From the NCBI GenBank assembly GCA_028015205.1, contig CM051517.1, positions 57,597,455-57,661,454 on the forward strand: a stretch of DNA of 64,000 bases, written 5' to 3'. The stretch is from Mytilisepta virgata. Taxonomy: Eukaryota > Mollusca > Bivalvia > Mytilida > Mytilidae. Under the pieces are notes generated by a model that was not told where the DNA came from, searched no databases, and saw only the letters and a program-made list of their open reading frames with translations. A program made the translations under genes and the position numbers. Positions 1 through 11,838 of the stretch are shown here, piece after piece (position 1 is the first letter of the stretch; every line of letters begins with the position of its first letter).

Positions 1-532
1 CACAAAGATGGCGTAATCACTTGAATGATTTGAAGGAAAAAGACAACCTATACATACTTTCTGTAGAAGATCAAGCAAGACCACTTTTGTTCAGTAAGTT
101 GTAAGATGTAATATCTAATATCTAATGAAACATATCCCAAAATACCGAAATAAATGTGATATACAGTATGGCCATTTCATTGACTGACAAGTTCAAAGTT
201 TGGTGTTTTTTTAATAGGTTAGACAGAGTTGATTGAAGAATGGTGAAGTGGACAAGTGGATGACCTCCTGCAATCAATAGACAGCATTGGATGTGGAAGA
301 GGGACTTACCAAGATAACATGGTATCTGAATCTGATAGTTGAGCATTGAACCCCAATGGAATGGTGAAGTATTTAAAAAAGTAAGGTATGTAGAATAGAA
401 ACTTTATTGGTTTTTCAAAACATACAATGGAATGGTGGTATGCTGGTTCATAATTGGTGTAACGCATACTAGAGTCAGTTGTTCAACTGTTTCATCAGTA
501 TATAAAATGTAAACATTTGTAGTGCATTTCAG

Positions 533-650
533 AACCCTGAAGATACAGACTACTCACAAAGATGGCGTAATCACTTGTTAGATGATTTGAAGGAAAAAGA
601 CAACCTATACATACTTTCTGTAGAAGATCAAAAACGACCACTTTTGTTCA
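533..650 (+). CDS. Exon E1, first complete copy (118 nt); product not recognised
   Basis: The exon is preceded by a good acceptor (pyrimidine-rich tract ending gtgcatttcag) and followed by a consensus donor (A|gtaagt). Frame 0 is open across the whole exon and reads NPEDTDYSQRWRNHLL, then DDLKEKDNLYILSVED, then Q-K-R-PLLF. The last A joins GT of E2 to make Ser. The other two frames contain stops. The peptide is charged, helix-prone and soluble-looking, with no signal peptide or membrane segment. I do not recognise the family. This copy differs from the consensus by K for A (DQKRP versus DQARP). The exon could be a genuine cassette of a multi-exon gene or a captured, amplified fragment. No start codon or upstream exon is visible in the window. 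Confidence 0.7.
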
Positions 651-837
651 GTAAGTTGTAAGATGTAATATCTAATGAAACATACCCCAAAATACCAAAA
701 TAAATGTGATGTACAGTATGGCCATTTCATTGACTGACAAGTCATCAACAATGCTCGAGATCAAAATATTGGAAAACTGCTTAAAGATATAATGAATTAA
801 TAATCACAACCATAAAAAATCAAAACAAAACAAACAG

Positions 838-897
838 GTATCCAACCTCAGCTGAGTGTTGCCTCTGCATCAAAAGAAAGAGCCTTAGAAATTTATG
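838..897 (+). CDS. Exon E2, intact copy 1 (60 nt)
   Basis: The exon starts after caaaacaaacag and ends at G|gtaatt. With the phase-1 end of E1, the junction codon is A+GT (Ser). The reading continues IQPQLSVASASKERALEIY and leaves a single G, again phase 1. The phase agreement between E1 and E2, with both splice signals present, is the main evidence that these are real exons. This copy keeps TAT (Tyr) as the last complete codon. Most other copies have TAA here. Product not recognised. Confidence 0.68.
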
Positions 898-1061
898 GTA
901 ATTTTTGTCAAATTTTGAACGGAAAATTTAAAGGCATTTGAGTAACAGTTACCTTAATATGATTTATTATCTTATTTATTAATTTCATAGTAAGGAGGAA
1001 GCAGGATACAGCTCAAAGTTTGATGATTTTTGAATAGGTTAGACAAACTTGATTGAAAAAT

Positions 1062-1290
1062 GGTGAAGTGGGCGATTGGCTGACCTGCAATCAATAGAGA
1101 CGGCATTTGGATGTTTGCGATTGGCTTTACCTGCTGCAATCAATAGAGACAGCATTGGATGTGGGTGAGTAGCTATACTGCTGCAAATCAATTCAGATCA
1201 GGCATTGGATGTTGGCAAAGAGCTTACCTCCTGCAATCAATAGAGACATCGTTAGATGTGGTTGAGGAGCTTACCAAGTTAACATGGTCT
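1062..1290 (+). repeat. Internal ~45-bp minisatellite in the T-module intron (first example)
   Basis: Within the intron after E2, the phrase tacctcctgcaatcaatag recurs four times with degeneration (gcaatcaatagagac, gcaatcaatagagac, gcaaatcaattcagatc, gcaatcaatagagac), each followed by ...cattggatgt. The S intron keeps a single full unit. The same block occurs in every T module. Downstream of it (about 1340-1500 in this module) lies a degenerate piece of dispersed family 1: tctgaaacagatcaccc, aacttgactgcaatggtcc. Confidence 0.75.
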
Positions 1291-1621
1291 CTGAAGCTGA
1301 TCCTAATTTAGCATTGAAACCCAATAGAAATATCATTTTGTCTGAAACAGATCACCCATTTTGCATCAAACTTGACTGCAATGGTCCTTAGAGGGCCCGC
1401 TTTCAAAATGTCATTTGATTTATACATGTATCACCAACCAAGACATGCAGCTATTAAAAGTCAACTTAGTTTAATATAAGAAGGTAACAGTGTGGGAAAA
1501 TACACCTGTGTGAAACCACCCAACCAGTTGAAACTAGGTCCTGAAGTGGTCCTCTTACTAGAGTCAGTTGTTCAACTGTTTCATCAGTATATAAAATGTA
1601 AACATTTGTAGTGCATTTCAG

Positions 1622-1739
1622 AACCCTGATGACACAGACTACTCACAAAGATGGCGTAATCACTTGTTAGATGATTTGAAGGAAAAAGACAACCTATACA
1701 TACTTTCTGTAGAAGATCAAGCAAGACCACTTTTGTTCA
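1622..1739 (+). CDS. Exon E1, D-type variant
   Basis: E1 copies fall into two sequence classes at the 5' end: NPEDTDYS and NPDDTDYS. D-type copies start at 1622, 3264 (NHDD), 4903, 6542, 8179, 14205, 14755 and 17497. Most of them open an S module that directly follows a T module. Several D-type copies (4903, 6542, 8179, 14205, 14755) end in T|gtaagt rather than A|gtaagt, so the codon at the E1-E2 junction would be Cys instead of Ser. The variation is therefore ordered by position in the module and not random. Confidence 0.6.
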
Positions 1740-3263
1740 GTAAGTTGTAAGATGTAATATCTAATGAAACATATCCCAAAATACCGAAATAAATGTGATG
1801 TACAGTATGGCCATTTCATTGACTGACAAGTTCAAAGTTTGGTGTTTTTTTAATAGGTTAGACAGAGTTGATTGAAGAATGGTGAAGTGGACAAGTGGAT
1901 GACCTCCTGCAATCAATAGACAGCATTGGATGTGGAAGAGGGACTTACCAAGATAACATGGTATCTGAATCTGATAGTTGATCATTGAACCCCAATGGAA
2001 TGGTGAAGTATTTAAAAAAGTAAGGTATGTAGAATAGAAACTTTATTGGTTTTTCAAAACATACAATGGAATGGTGGTATGCTGGTTCATAATTGGTGTA
2101 ACGCATACTACAGTCAGTTGTTCAACTGTTTCATCAGTATATAAAATGTAAACATTTGTAGTGCATTTCAGAACCCTGAAGATACAGACTACTCACAAAG
2201 ATGGCGTAATCACTTGTTAGATGATTTGAAGGAAAAAGACAACCTATACATACTTTTTGTAGAAGATCAAGCAAGACCACTTTTGTTCAGTAAGTTGTAA
2301 GATGTAATATCTAATGAAACGTACCCCAAAATACCAAAATAAATGTGATGTACAGTATGGCCATTTCATTGACTGACAAGTCATCAACAATGCTCGAGAT
2401 CAAAATATTAGAAAACTGGTTAAAGATATAATGATGAATTAATAAGCACAACCATCAAAAATCAAAACAAAACAAACAGGTATCCAACCTCAGCTAAGTG
2501 TTGCCTCTGCATCAAAAGAAAGAGTCTTAGAAATTTAAGGTAATTTTTGTCAAATTTTGAACGGAAAATTTAAAGGCATTTGAGTAACAGTTACCTTAAT
2601 ATGATTTATTATCTTATTTATTAATTTCATAGTAAGGAGGAAGCAGGATACAGCTCAAAGTTTGATGATTTTTGAATAGGTTAGACAAACTTGATTGAAA
2701 AATGGTGAAGTGGGCGATTGGCTGACCTGCAATCAATAGAGACGGCATTTGGATGTTTGCGATTGGCTTTACCTGCTGCAATCAATAGAGACAGCATTGG
2801 ATGTGGGTGAGTAGCTATACTGCTGCAAATCAATTCAGATCAGGCATTGGATGTTGGCAAAGAGCTTACCTCCTGCAATCAATAGCGACATCGTTAGATG
2901 TGGTTGAGGAGCTTACCAAGTTAACATGGTCTCTGAAGCTGATCCTAATTTAGCATTGAAACCCAATAGAAATATCATTTTGTCTGAAACAGATCACCCA
3001 TTTTGCTTCAAACTTGACTGCAATGGTCCTTAGAGGGCCCGCTTTCAAAATGTCATTTGATTTATACATGTATCACCAACCAAGACATGCAGCTATTAAA
3101 AGTCAACTTAGTTTAATATAAGAAGGTAACAGTGTGGGAAAATACACCTGTGTGAAACCACCCAACCAGTTGAAACTAGGTCCTGAAGTGGTCCTCTTAC
3201 TAGAGTCAGTTGTTCAACTGTTTCATCAGTATATAAAATGTAAACATTTGTAGTGCATTTCAG

Positions 3264-3378
3264 AACCATGATGACACAGACTACTCACAAAGATGGCGTA
3301 ATCACTTGGATGATTTGAAGGAAAAAGACAACCTATACATACTTTCTGTAGAAGATCAAGCAAGACCACTTTTGTTCA
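3264..3378 (+). CDS. Exon E1 with one-codon in-frame deletion
   Basis: This copy is 115 nt because one Leu codon (TTA) is missing, giving HLDDLK for HLLDDLK. The copy at 4903-5017 has the same length change but reads HLYDLK. The partial copy at 1-93 reads HLNDLK. The reading frame and both splice signals survive in all three. Losing exactly three bases is compatible with coding constraint, but also with slippage at a repeated TTG/TTA. Confidence 0.6.
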
Positions 3379-6300
3379 GTAAGTTGTAAGATGTAATATC
3401 TAATGAAACATATCCCAAAATACCGAAATAAATGTGATGTACAGTATGGCCATTTCATTGACTGACAAGTTCAAAGTTTGGTGTTTTTTTAATAGGTTAG
3501 ACAGAGTTGATTGAAGAATGGTGAAGTGGACAAGTGGATGACCTCCTGCAATCAATAGACAGCATTGGATGTGGAAGAGGGACTTACCAAGATAACATGG
3601 TATCTGAATCTGATAGTTGATCATTGAACCCCAATGGAATGGTGAAGTATTTAAAAAAGTAAGGTATGTAGAATAGAAACTTTATTGGTTTTTCAAAACA
3701 TACAATGGAATGGTGGTATGCTGGTTCATAATTGGTGTAACGCATACTAGAGTCAGTTGTTCAGCTGTTTCATCAGTATATAAAATGTAAACATTTGTAG
3801 TGCATTTCAGAACCCTGAAGATACAGACTACTCACAAAGATGGCGTAATCACTTGTTAGATGATTTGAAGGAAAAAGACAACCTATACATACTTTCTGTA
3901 GAAGATCAAGCAAGACCACTTTTGTTCAGTAAGTTGTAAGATGTAATATCTAATGAAACGTACCCCAAAATACCAAAATAAATGTGATGTACAGTATGGC
4001 CATTTCATTGACTGACAAGTCATCAACAATGCTCGAGATCAAAATATTGGAAAACTGGTTAAAGATATAATGATGAATTAATAAGCACAACCATCAAAAA
4101 TCAAAACAAAACAAACAGGTATCCAACCTCAGCTAAGTGTTGCCTCTGCATCAAAAGAAAGAGCCTTAGAAATTTAAGGTAATTTTTGTCAAATTTTGAA
4201 CGGAAAATTTAAAGGCATTTGAGTAACAGTTACCTTAATATGATTTATTATCTTATTTATTAATTTCATAGTAAGGAGGAAGCAGGATACAGCTCAAAGT
4301 TTGATGATTTTTGAATAGGTTAGACAAACTTGATTGAAAAATGGTGAAGTGGGCGATTGGCTGACCTGCAATCAATAGAGACGGCATTTGGATGTTTGCG
4401 ATTGGCTTTACCTGCTGCAATCAATAGAGACAGCATTGGATGTGGGTGAGTAGCTATACTGCTGCAAATCAATTCAGATCAGGCATTGGATGTTGGCAAA
4501 GAGCTTACCTCCTGCAATCAATAGAGACATCGTTAGATGTGGTTGAGGAGCTTACCAAGTTAACATGGTCTCTGAAGCTGATCCTAATTTAGCATTGAAA
4601 CCCAATAGAAATATCATTTTGTCTGAAACAGATCACCCATTTTGCATCAAACTTGACTGCAATGGTCCTTAGAGGGCCCGCTTTCAAAATGTCATTTGAT
4701 TTATACATGTATCACCAACCAAGACATGCAGCTATTAAAAGTCAACTTAGTTTAATATAAGAAGGTAACAGTGTGGGAAAATACACCTGTGTGAAACCAC
4801 CCAACCAGTTGAAACTAGGTCCTGAAGTGGTCCTCTTACTAGAGTCAGTTGTTCAACTGTTTCATCAGTATATAAAATGTAAACATTTGTAGTGCATTTC
4901 AGAACCCTGATGACACAGACTACTCACAAAGATGGCGTAATCACTTGTATGATTTGAAGGAAAAAGACAACCTATACATACTTTCTGTAGAAGATCAAGC
5001 AAGACCACTTTTGTTCTGTAAGTTGTAAGATGTAATATCTAATGAAACATATCCCAAAATACCGAAATAAATGTGATGTACAGTATGGCCATTTCATTGA
5101 CTGACAAGTTCAAAGTTTGGTGTTTTTTTAATAGGTTAGACAGAGTTGATTGAAGAATGGTGAAGTGGACAAGTGGATGACCTCCTGCAATCAATAGACA
5201 GCATTGGATGTGGAAGAGGGACTTACCAAGATAACATGGTATCTGAATCTGATAGTTGATCATTGAACCCCAATGGAATGGTGAAGTATTTAAAAAAGTA
5301 AGGTATGTAGAATAGAAACTTTATTGGTTTTTCAAAACATACAATGGAATGGTGGTATGCTGGTTCATAATTGGTGTAACGCATACTAGAGTCAGTTGTT
5401 CAACTGTTTCATCAGTATATAAAATGTAAACATTTGTAGTGCATTTCAGAACCCTGAAGATACAGACTACTCACAAAGATGGCGTAATCACTTGTTAGAT
5501 GATTTGAAGGAAAAAGACAACCTATACATACTTTCTGTAGAAGATCAAGCAAGACCACTTTTGTTCAGTAAGTTGTAAGATGTAATATCTAATGAAACGT
5601 ACCCCAAAATACCAAAATAAATGTGATGTACAGTATGGCCATTTCATTGACTGACAAGTCATCAACAATGCTCGAGATCAAAATATTAGAAAACTGGTTA
5701 AAGATATAATGATGAATTAATAAGCACAACCATCAAAAATCAAAACAAAACAAACAGGTATCCAACCTCAGCTAAGTGTTGCCTCTGCATCAAAAGAAAG
5801 AGCCTTAGAAATTTAAGGTAATTTTTGTCAAATTTTGAACGGAAAATTTAAAGGCATTTGAGTAACAGTTACCTTAATATGATTTATTATCTTATTTATT
5901 AATTTCATAGTAAGGAGGAAGCAGGATACAGCTCAAAGTTTGATGATTTTTTAATAGGTTAGACGAACTTGATTGAAAAATGGTGAAGTGGGCAATTGGC
6001 TGACCTGCAATCAATAGAGACGGCATTTGGATGTTTGCGATTGGCTTTACCTGCTGCAATCAATAGAGACAGCATTGGATGTGGGTGAGTAGCTATACTG
6101 CTGCAAATCAATTCAGATCATGCATTGGATGTTGGCAAAGAGCTTACCTCCTGCAATCAATAGAGACATCGTTAGATGTGGTTGAGGAGCTTACCAAGTT
6201 AACATGGTCTCTGAAGCTGATCCTAATTTAGCATTGAAACCCAATAGAAATATCATTTTGTCTGAAACAGATCACCCATTTTGCATCAAACTTGACTGCA

Positions 6301-6541
6301 ATGGTCCTTAGAGGGCCCGCTTTCAAAATGTCATTTGATTTATACATGTATCACCAACCAAGACATGCAGCTTTTAAAAGTCAACTTAGTTTAATATAAG
6401 AACGTAACAGTGTGGGAAAATACACCTGTGTGAAACCACCCAACCAGTTGAAACTAGGTCCTGAAGTGGTCCTCTTACTAGAGTCAGTTGTTCAACTGTT
6501 TCATCAGTATATAAAATGTAAACATTTGTAGTGCATTTCAG

Positions 6542-6654
6542 AACCCTGATGTCACAGACTACTCAGAAAAATGGCGCAATCGCTTGGATGATTTGAAGGA
6601 AAGACAACCTATACATACTTTCTGTAGAAGATCAAGCAAGACCACTTTTGTTCT
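6542..6654 (+). pseudogene. Exon E1 copy with frameshift
   Basis: This copy is 113 nt long. Besides losing the Leu codon it lacks two bases in the ggaaaaagac run, so the frame shifts after DDLKE. It also has several substitutions clustered near the middle (agaaaaatggcgcaatcgc). It is the most diverged complete-length E1 in the array and cannot encode the E1 peptide, although its splice signals remain. Confidence 0.7.
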
Positions 6655-8178
6655 GTAAGTTGTAAGATGTAATATCTAATGAAACATATCCCAAAATACC
6701 GAAATAAATGTGATGTACAGTATGGCCATTTCATTGACTGACAAGTTCAAAGTTTGGTGTTTTTTTAATAGGTTAGACAGAGTTGATTGAAGAATGGTGA
6801 AGTGGACAAGTGGATGACCTCCTGCAATCAATAGACAGCATTGGATGTGGAAGAGGGACTTACCAAGATAACATGGTATCTGAATCTGATAGTTGAGCAT
6901 TGAACCCCAATGGAATGGTGAAGTATTTAAAAAAGTAAGGTATGTAGAATAGAAACTTTATTGGTTTTTCAAAACATACAATGGAATGGTGGTATGCTGG
7001 TTCATAATTGGTGTAACGCATACTAGAGTCAGTTGTTCAACTGTTTCATCAGTATATAAAATGTAAACATTTGTAGTGCATTTCAGAACCCTGAAGATAC
7101 AGACTACTCACAAAGATGGCGTAATCACTTGTTAGATGATTTGAAGGAAAAAGACAACCTATACATACTTTCTGTAGAAGATCAAGCAAGACCACTTTTG
7201 TTCAGTAAGTTGTAAGATGTAATATCTAATGAAACGTACCCCAAAATACCAAAATAAATGTGATGTACAGTATGGCCATTTCATTGACTGACAAGTCATC
7301 AACAATGCTCGAGATCAAAATATTAGAAAACTGGTTAAAGATATAATGATGAATTAATAAGCACAACCATCAAAAATCAAAACAAAACAAACAGGTATCC
7401 AACCTCAGCTAAGTGTTGCCTCTGCATCAAAAGAAAGAGCCTTAGAAATTTAAGGTAATTTTTGTCAAATTTTGAACGGAAAATTTAAAGGCATTTGAGT
7501 AACAGTTACCTTAATATGATTTATTATCTTATTTATTAATTTCATAGTAAGGAGGAAGCAGGATACAGCTCAAAGTTTGATGATTTTTGAATAGGTTAGA
7601 CAAACTTGATTGAAAAATGGTGAAGTGGGCGATTGGCTGACCTGCAATCAATAGAGACGGCATTTGGATGTTTGCGATTGGCTTTACCTGCTGCAATCAA
7701 TAGAGACAGCATCGGATGTGGGTGAGTAGCTATACTGCTGCAAATCAATTCAGATCAGGCATTGGATGTTGGCAAAGAGCTTACCTCCTGCAATCAATAG
7801 CGACATCGTTAGATGTGGTTGAGGAGCTTACCAAGTTAACATGGTCTCTGAAGCTGATCCTAATTTAGCATTGAAACCCAATAGAAATATCATTTTGTCT
7901 GAAACAGATCACCCATTTTGCATCAAACTTGACTGCAATGGTCCTTAGAGGGCCCGCTTTCAAAATGTCATTTGATTTATACATGTATCACCAACCAAGA
8001 CATGCAGCTATTAAAAGTCAACTTAGTTTAATATAAGAAGGTAACAGTGTGGGAAAATACACCTGTGTGAAACCACCCAACCAGTTGAAACTAGGTCCTG
8101 AAGTGGTCCTCTTACTAGAGTCAGTTGTTCAACTGTTTCATCAGTATATAAAATGTAAACATTTATAGTGCATTTCAG

Positions 8179-10920
8179 AACCCTGATGACACAGACTACT
8201 CACAAAGATGGCGTAATCACTTGTTAGATGATTTGAAGGAAAAAGACAACCTATACATACTTTCTGCAGAAGATCAAGCAAGACCACTTTTGTTCTGTAA
8301 GTTGTAAGATGTAATATCTAATGAAACATATCCCAAAATACCGAAATAAATGTGATGTACAGTATGGCCGTTTCATTGACTGACAAGTTCAAAGTTTGGT
8401 GTTTTTTTAATAGGTTAGACAGAGTTGATTGAAGAATGGTGAAGTGGACAAGTGGATGACCTCCTGCAATCAATAGACAGCATTGGATGTGGAAGAGGGA
8501 CTTACCAAGATAACATGGTATCTGAATCTGATAGTTGAGCATTGAACCCCAATGGAATGGTGAAGTATTTAAAAAAGTAAGGTATGTAGAATAGAAACTT
8601 TATTGGTTTTTCAAAACATACAATGGAATGGTGGTATGCTGGTTCATAATTGGTGTAACGCATACTAGAGTCAGTTGTTCAACTGTTTCATCAGTATATA
8701 AAATGTAAACATTTGTAGTGCATTTCAGAACCCTGAAGATACAGACTACTCACAAAGATGGCGTAATCACTTGTTAGATGATTTGAAGGAAAAAGACAAC
8801 CTATACATACTTTCTGTAGAAGATCAAGCAAGACCACTTTTGTTCAGTAAGTTGTAAGATGTAATATCTAATGAAACATATCCCAAAATACCGAAATAAA
8901 TGTGATGTACAGTATGGCCATTTCATTGACTGACAAGTTCAAAGTTTGGTGTTTTTTTAATAGGTTAGACAGAGTTGATTGAAGAATGGTGAAGTGGACA
9001 AGTGGATGACCTCCTGCAATCAATAGACAGCATTGGATGTGGAAGAGGGACTTACCAAGATAACATGGTATCTGAATCTGATAGTTGAGCATTGAACCCC
9101 AATGGAATGGTGAAGTATTTAAAAAAGTAAGGTATGTAGAATAGAAACTTTATTGGTTTTTCAAAACATACAATGGAATGGTGGTATGCTGGTTCATAAT
9201 TGGTGTAACGCATACTAGAGTCAGTTGTTCAACTGTTTCATCAGTATATAAAATGTAAACATTTGTAGTGCATTTCAGAACCCTGAAGATACAGACTACT
9301 CACAAAGATGGCGTAATCACTTGTTAGATGATTTGAAGGAAAAAGACAACCTATACATACTTTCTGTAGAAGATCAAGCAAGACCACTTTTGTTCAGTAA
9401 GTTGTAAGATGTAATATCTAATGAAACATATCCCAAAATACCGAAATAAATGTGATGTACAGTATGGCCATTTCATTGACTGACAAGTTCAAAGTTTGGT
9501 GTTTTTTTAATAGGTTAGACAGAGTTGATTGAAGAATGGTGAAGTGGACAAGTGGATGACCTCCTGCAATCAATAGACAGCATTGGATGTGGAAGAGGGA
9601 CTTACCAAGATAACATGGTATCTGAATCTGATAGTTGAGCATTGAACCCCAATGGAATGGTGAAGTATTTAAAAAAGTAAGGTATGTAGAATAGAAACTT
9701 TATTGGTTTTTCAAAACATACAATGGAATGGTGGTATGCTGGTTCATAATTGGTGTAACGCATACTAGAGTCAGTTGTTCAACTGTTTCATCAGTATATA
9801 AAATGTAAACATTTGTAGTGCATTTCAGAACCCTGAAGATACAGACTACTCACAAAGATGGCGTAATCACTTGTTAGATGATTTGAAGGAAAAAGACAAC
9901 CTATACATACTTTCTGTAGAAGATCAAGCAAGACCACTTTTGTTCAGTAAGTTGTAAGATGTAATATCTAATGAAACGTACCCCAAAATACCAAAATAAA
10001 TGTGATGTACAGTATGGCCATTTCATTGACTGACAAGTCATCAACAATGCTCGAGATCAAAATATTGGAAAACTGCTTGAAGATATAATGATGAATTAAT
10101 AAGCACAACCATCAAAAATCAAAACAAAACAAACAGGTATCCAACCTCAGCTAAGTGTTGCCTCTGCATCAAAAGAAAGAGCCTTAGAAATTTAAGGTAA
10201 TTTTTGTCAAATTTTGAACGGAAAATTGAAAGGCATTTGAGTAACAGTTACCTTAATATGATTTATTATCTTATTTATTAATTTCATAGTAAGGAGGAAG
10301 CAGGATACAGCTCAAAGTTTGATGATTTTTGAATAGGTTAGATAAACTTGATTGAAAAATGGTGAAGTGGGCGATTGGCTGACCTGCAATCAATAGAGAC
10401 GGCATTTGGATGTTTGCGATTGGCTTTACCTGCTGCAATCAATAGAGACAGCATTGGATGTGGGTGAGTAGCTATACTGCTGCAAATCAATTCAGATCAG
10501 GCATTGGATGTTGGCAAAGAGCTTACCTCCTGCAATCAATAGCGACATCGTTAGATGTGGTTGAGGAGCTTACCAAGTTAACATGGTCTCTGAAGCTGAT
10601 CCTAATTTAGCATTGAAACCCAATAGAAATATCATTTTGTCTGAAACAGATCACCCATTTTGCATCAAACTTGACTGCAATGGTCCTTAGAGGGCCCGCT
10701 GTCAAAATGTCATTTGATTTATACATGTATCACCAACCAAGACATGCAGCTATTAAAAGTCAACTTAGTTTAATATAAGAAGGTAACAGTGTGGGAAAAT
10801 CCACCTGTGTGAAACCACCCAACCAGTTGAAACTAGGTCCTGAAGTGGTCCTCTTACTAGAGTCAGTTGTTCAACTGTTTCATCAGTATATAAAATGTAA
10901 ACATTTGTAGTGCATTTCAG
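8179..10920 (+). repeat. SSST block of the array
   Basis: Three S modules in direct succession (E1 at 8179, 8729, 9279) are followed by a fourth E1 at 9829 that opens a T module. The S modules here are almost base-for-base identical, which points to recent expansion by unequal exchange or replication slippage. The following units at 10921-14204 return to the alternating S-T order. Confidence 0.85.
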
Positions 10921-11778
10921 AACCCTGAAGATACAGACTACTCACAAAGATGGCGTAATCACTTGTTAGATGATTTGAAGGAAAAAGACAACCTATACAT
11001 ACTTTCTGTAGAAGATCAAGCAAGACCACTTTTGTTCAGTAAGTTGTAAGATGTAATATCTAATGAAACATATCCCAAAATACCGAAATAAATGTGATGT
11101 ACAGTATGGCCATTTCATTGACTGACAAGTTCAAAGTTTGGTGTTTTTTTAATAGGTTAGACAGAGTTGATTGAAGAATGGTGAAGTGGACAAGTGGATG
11201 ACCTCCTGCAATCAATAGACAGCATTGGATGTGGAAGAGGGACTTACCAAGATAACATGGTATCTGAATCTGATAGTTGATCATTGAACCCCAATGGAAT
11301 GGTGAAGTATTTAAAAAAGTAAGGTATGTAGAATAGAAACTTTATTGGTTTTTCAAAACATACAATGGAATGGTGGTATGCTGGTTCATAATTGGTGTAA
11401 CGCATACTAGAGTCAGTTGTTCAACTGTTTCATCGGTATATAAAATGTAAACATTTGTAGTGCATTTCAGAACCCTGAAGATACAGACTACTCACAAAGA
11501 TGGCGTAATCACTTGTTAGATGATTTGAAGGAAAAAGACAACCTATACATACTTTCTGTAGAAGATCAAGCAAGACCACTTTTGTTCAGTAAGTTGTAAG
11601 ATGTAATATCTAATGAAACATACCCCAAAATACCAAAATAAATGTGATGTACAGTATGGCCATTTCATTGACTGACAAGTCATCAACAATGCTCGAGATC
11701 AAAATATTGGAAAACTGGTTAAAGATATAATGATGAATTAATAAGCACAACCATCAAAAATCAAAACAAAACAAACAG

Positions 11779-11838
11779 GTATCCAACCTCAGCTAAGTGT
11801 TGCCTCTGCATCAAAAGAAAGAGCCTTAGAAATTTATG
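11779..11838 (+). CDS. Exon E2, intact copy 2 (60 nt)
   Basis: This is the second of only two E2 copies whose last full codon is TAT rather than TAA. The acceptor (acaaacag) and donor (G|gtaatt) are intact, and the phase is 1 to 1. It sits in the T module that starts at 11471, roughly in the middle of the array. It carries a silent difference (CTA for CTG, Leu) from copy 1. Confidence 0.66.
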
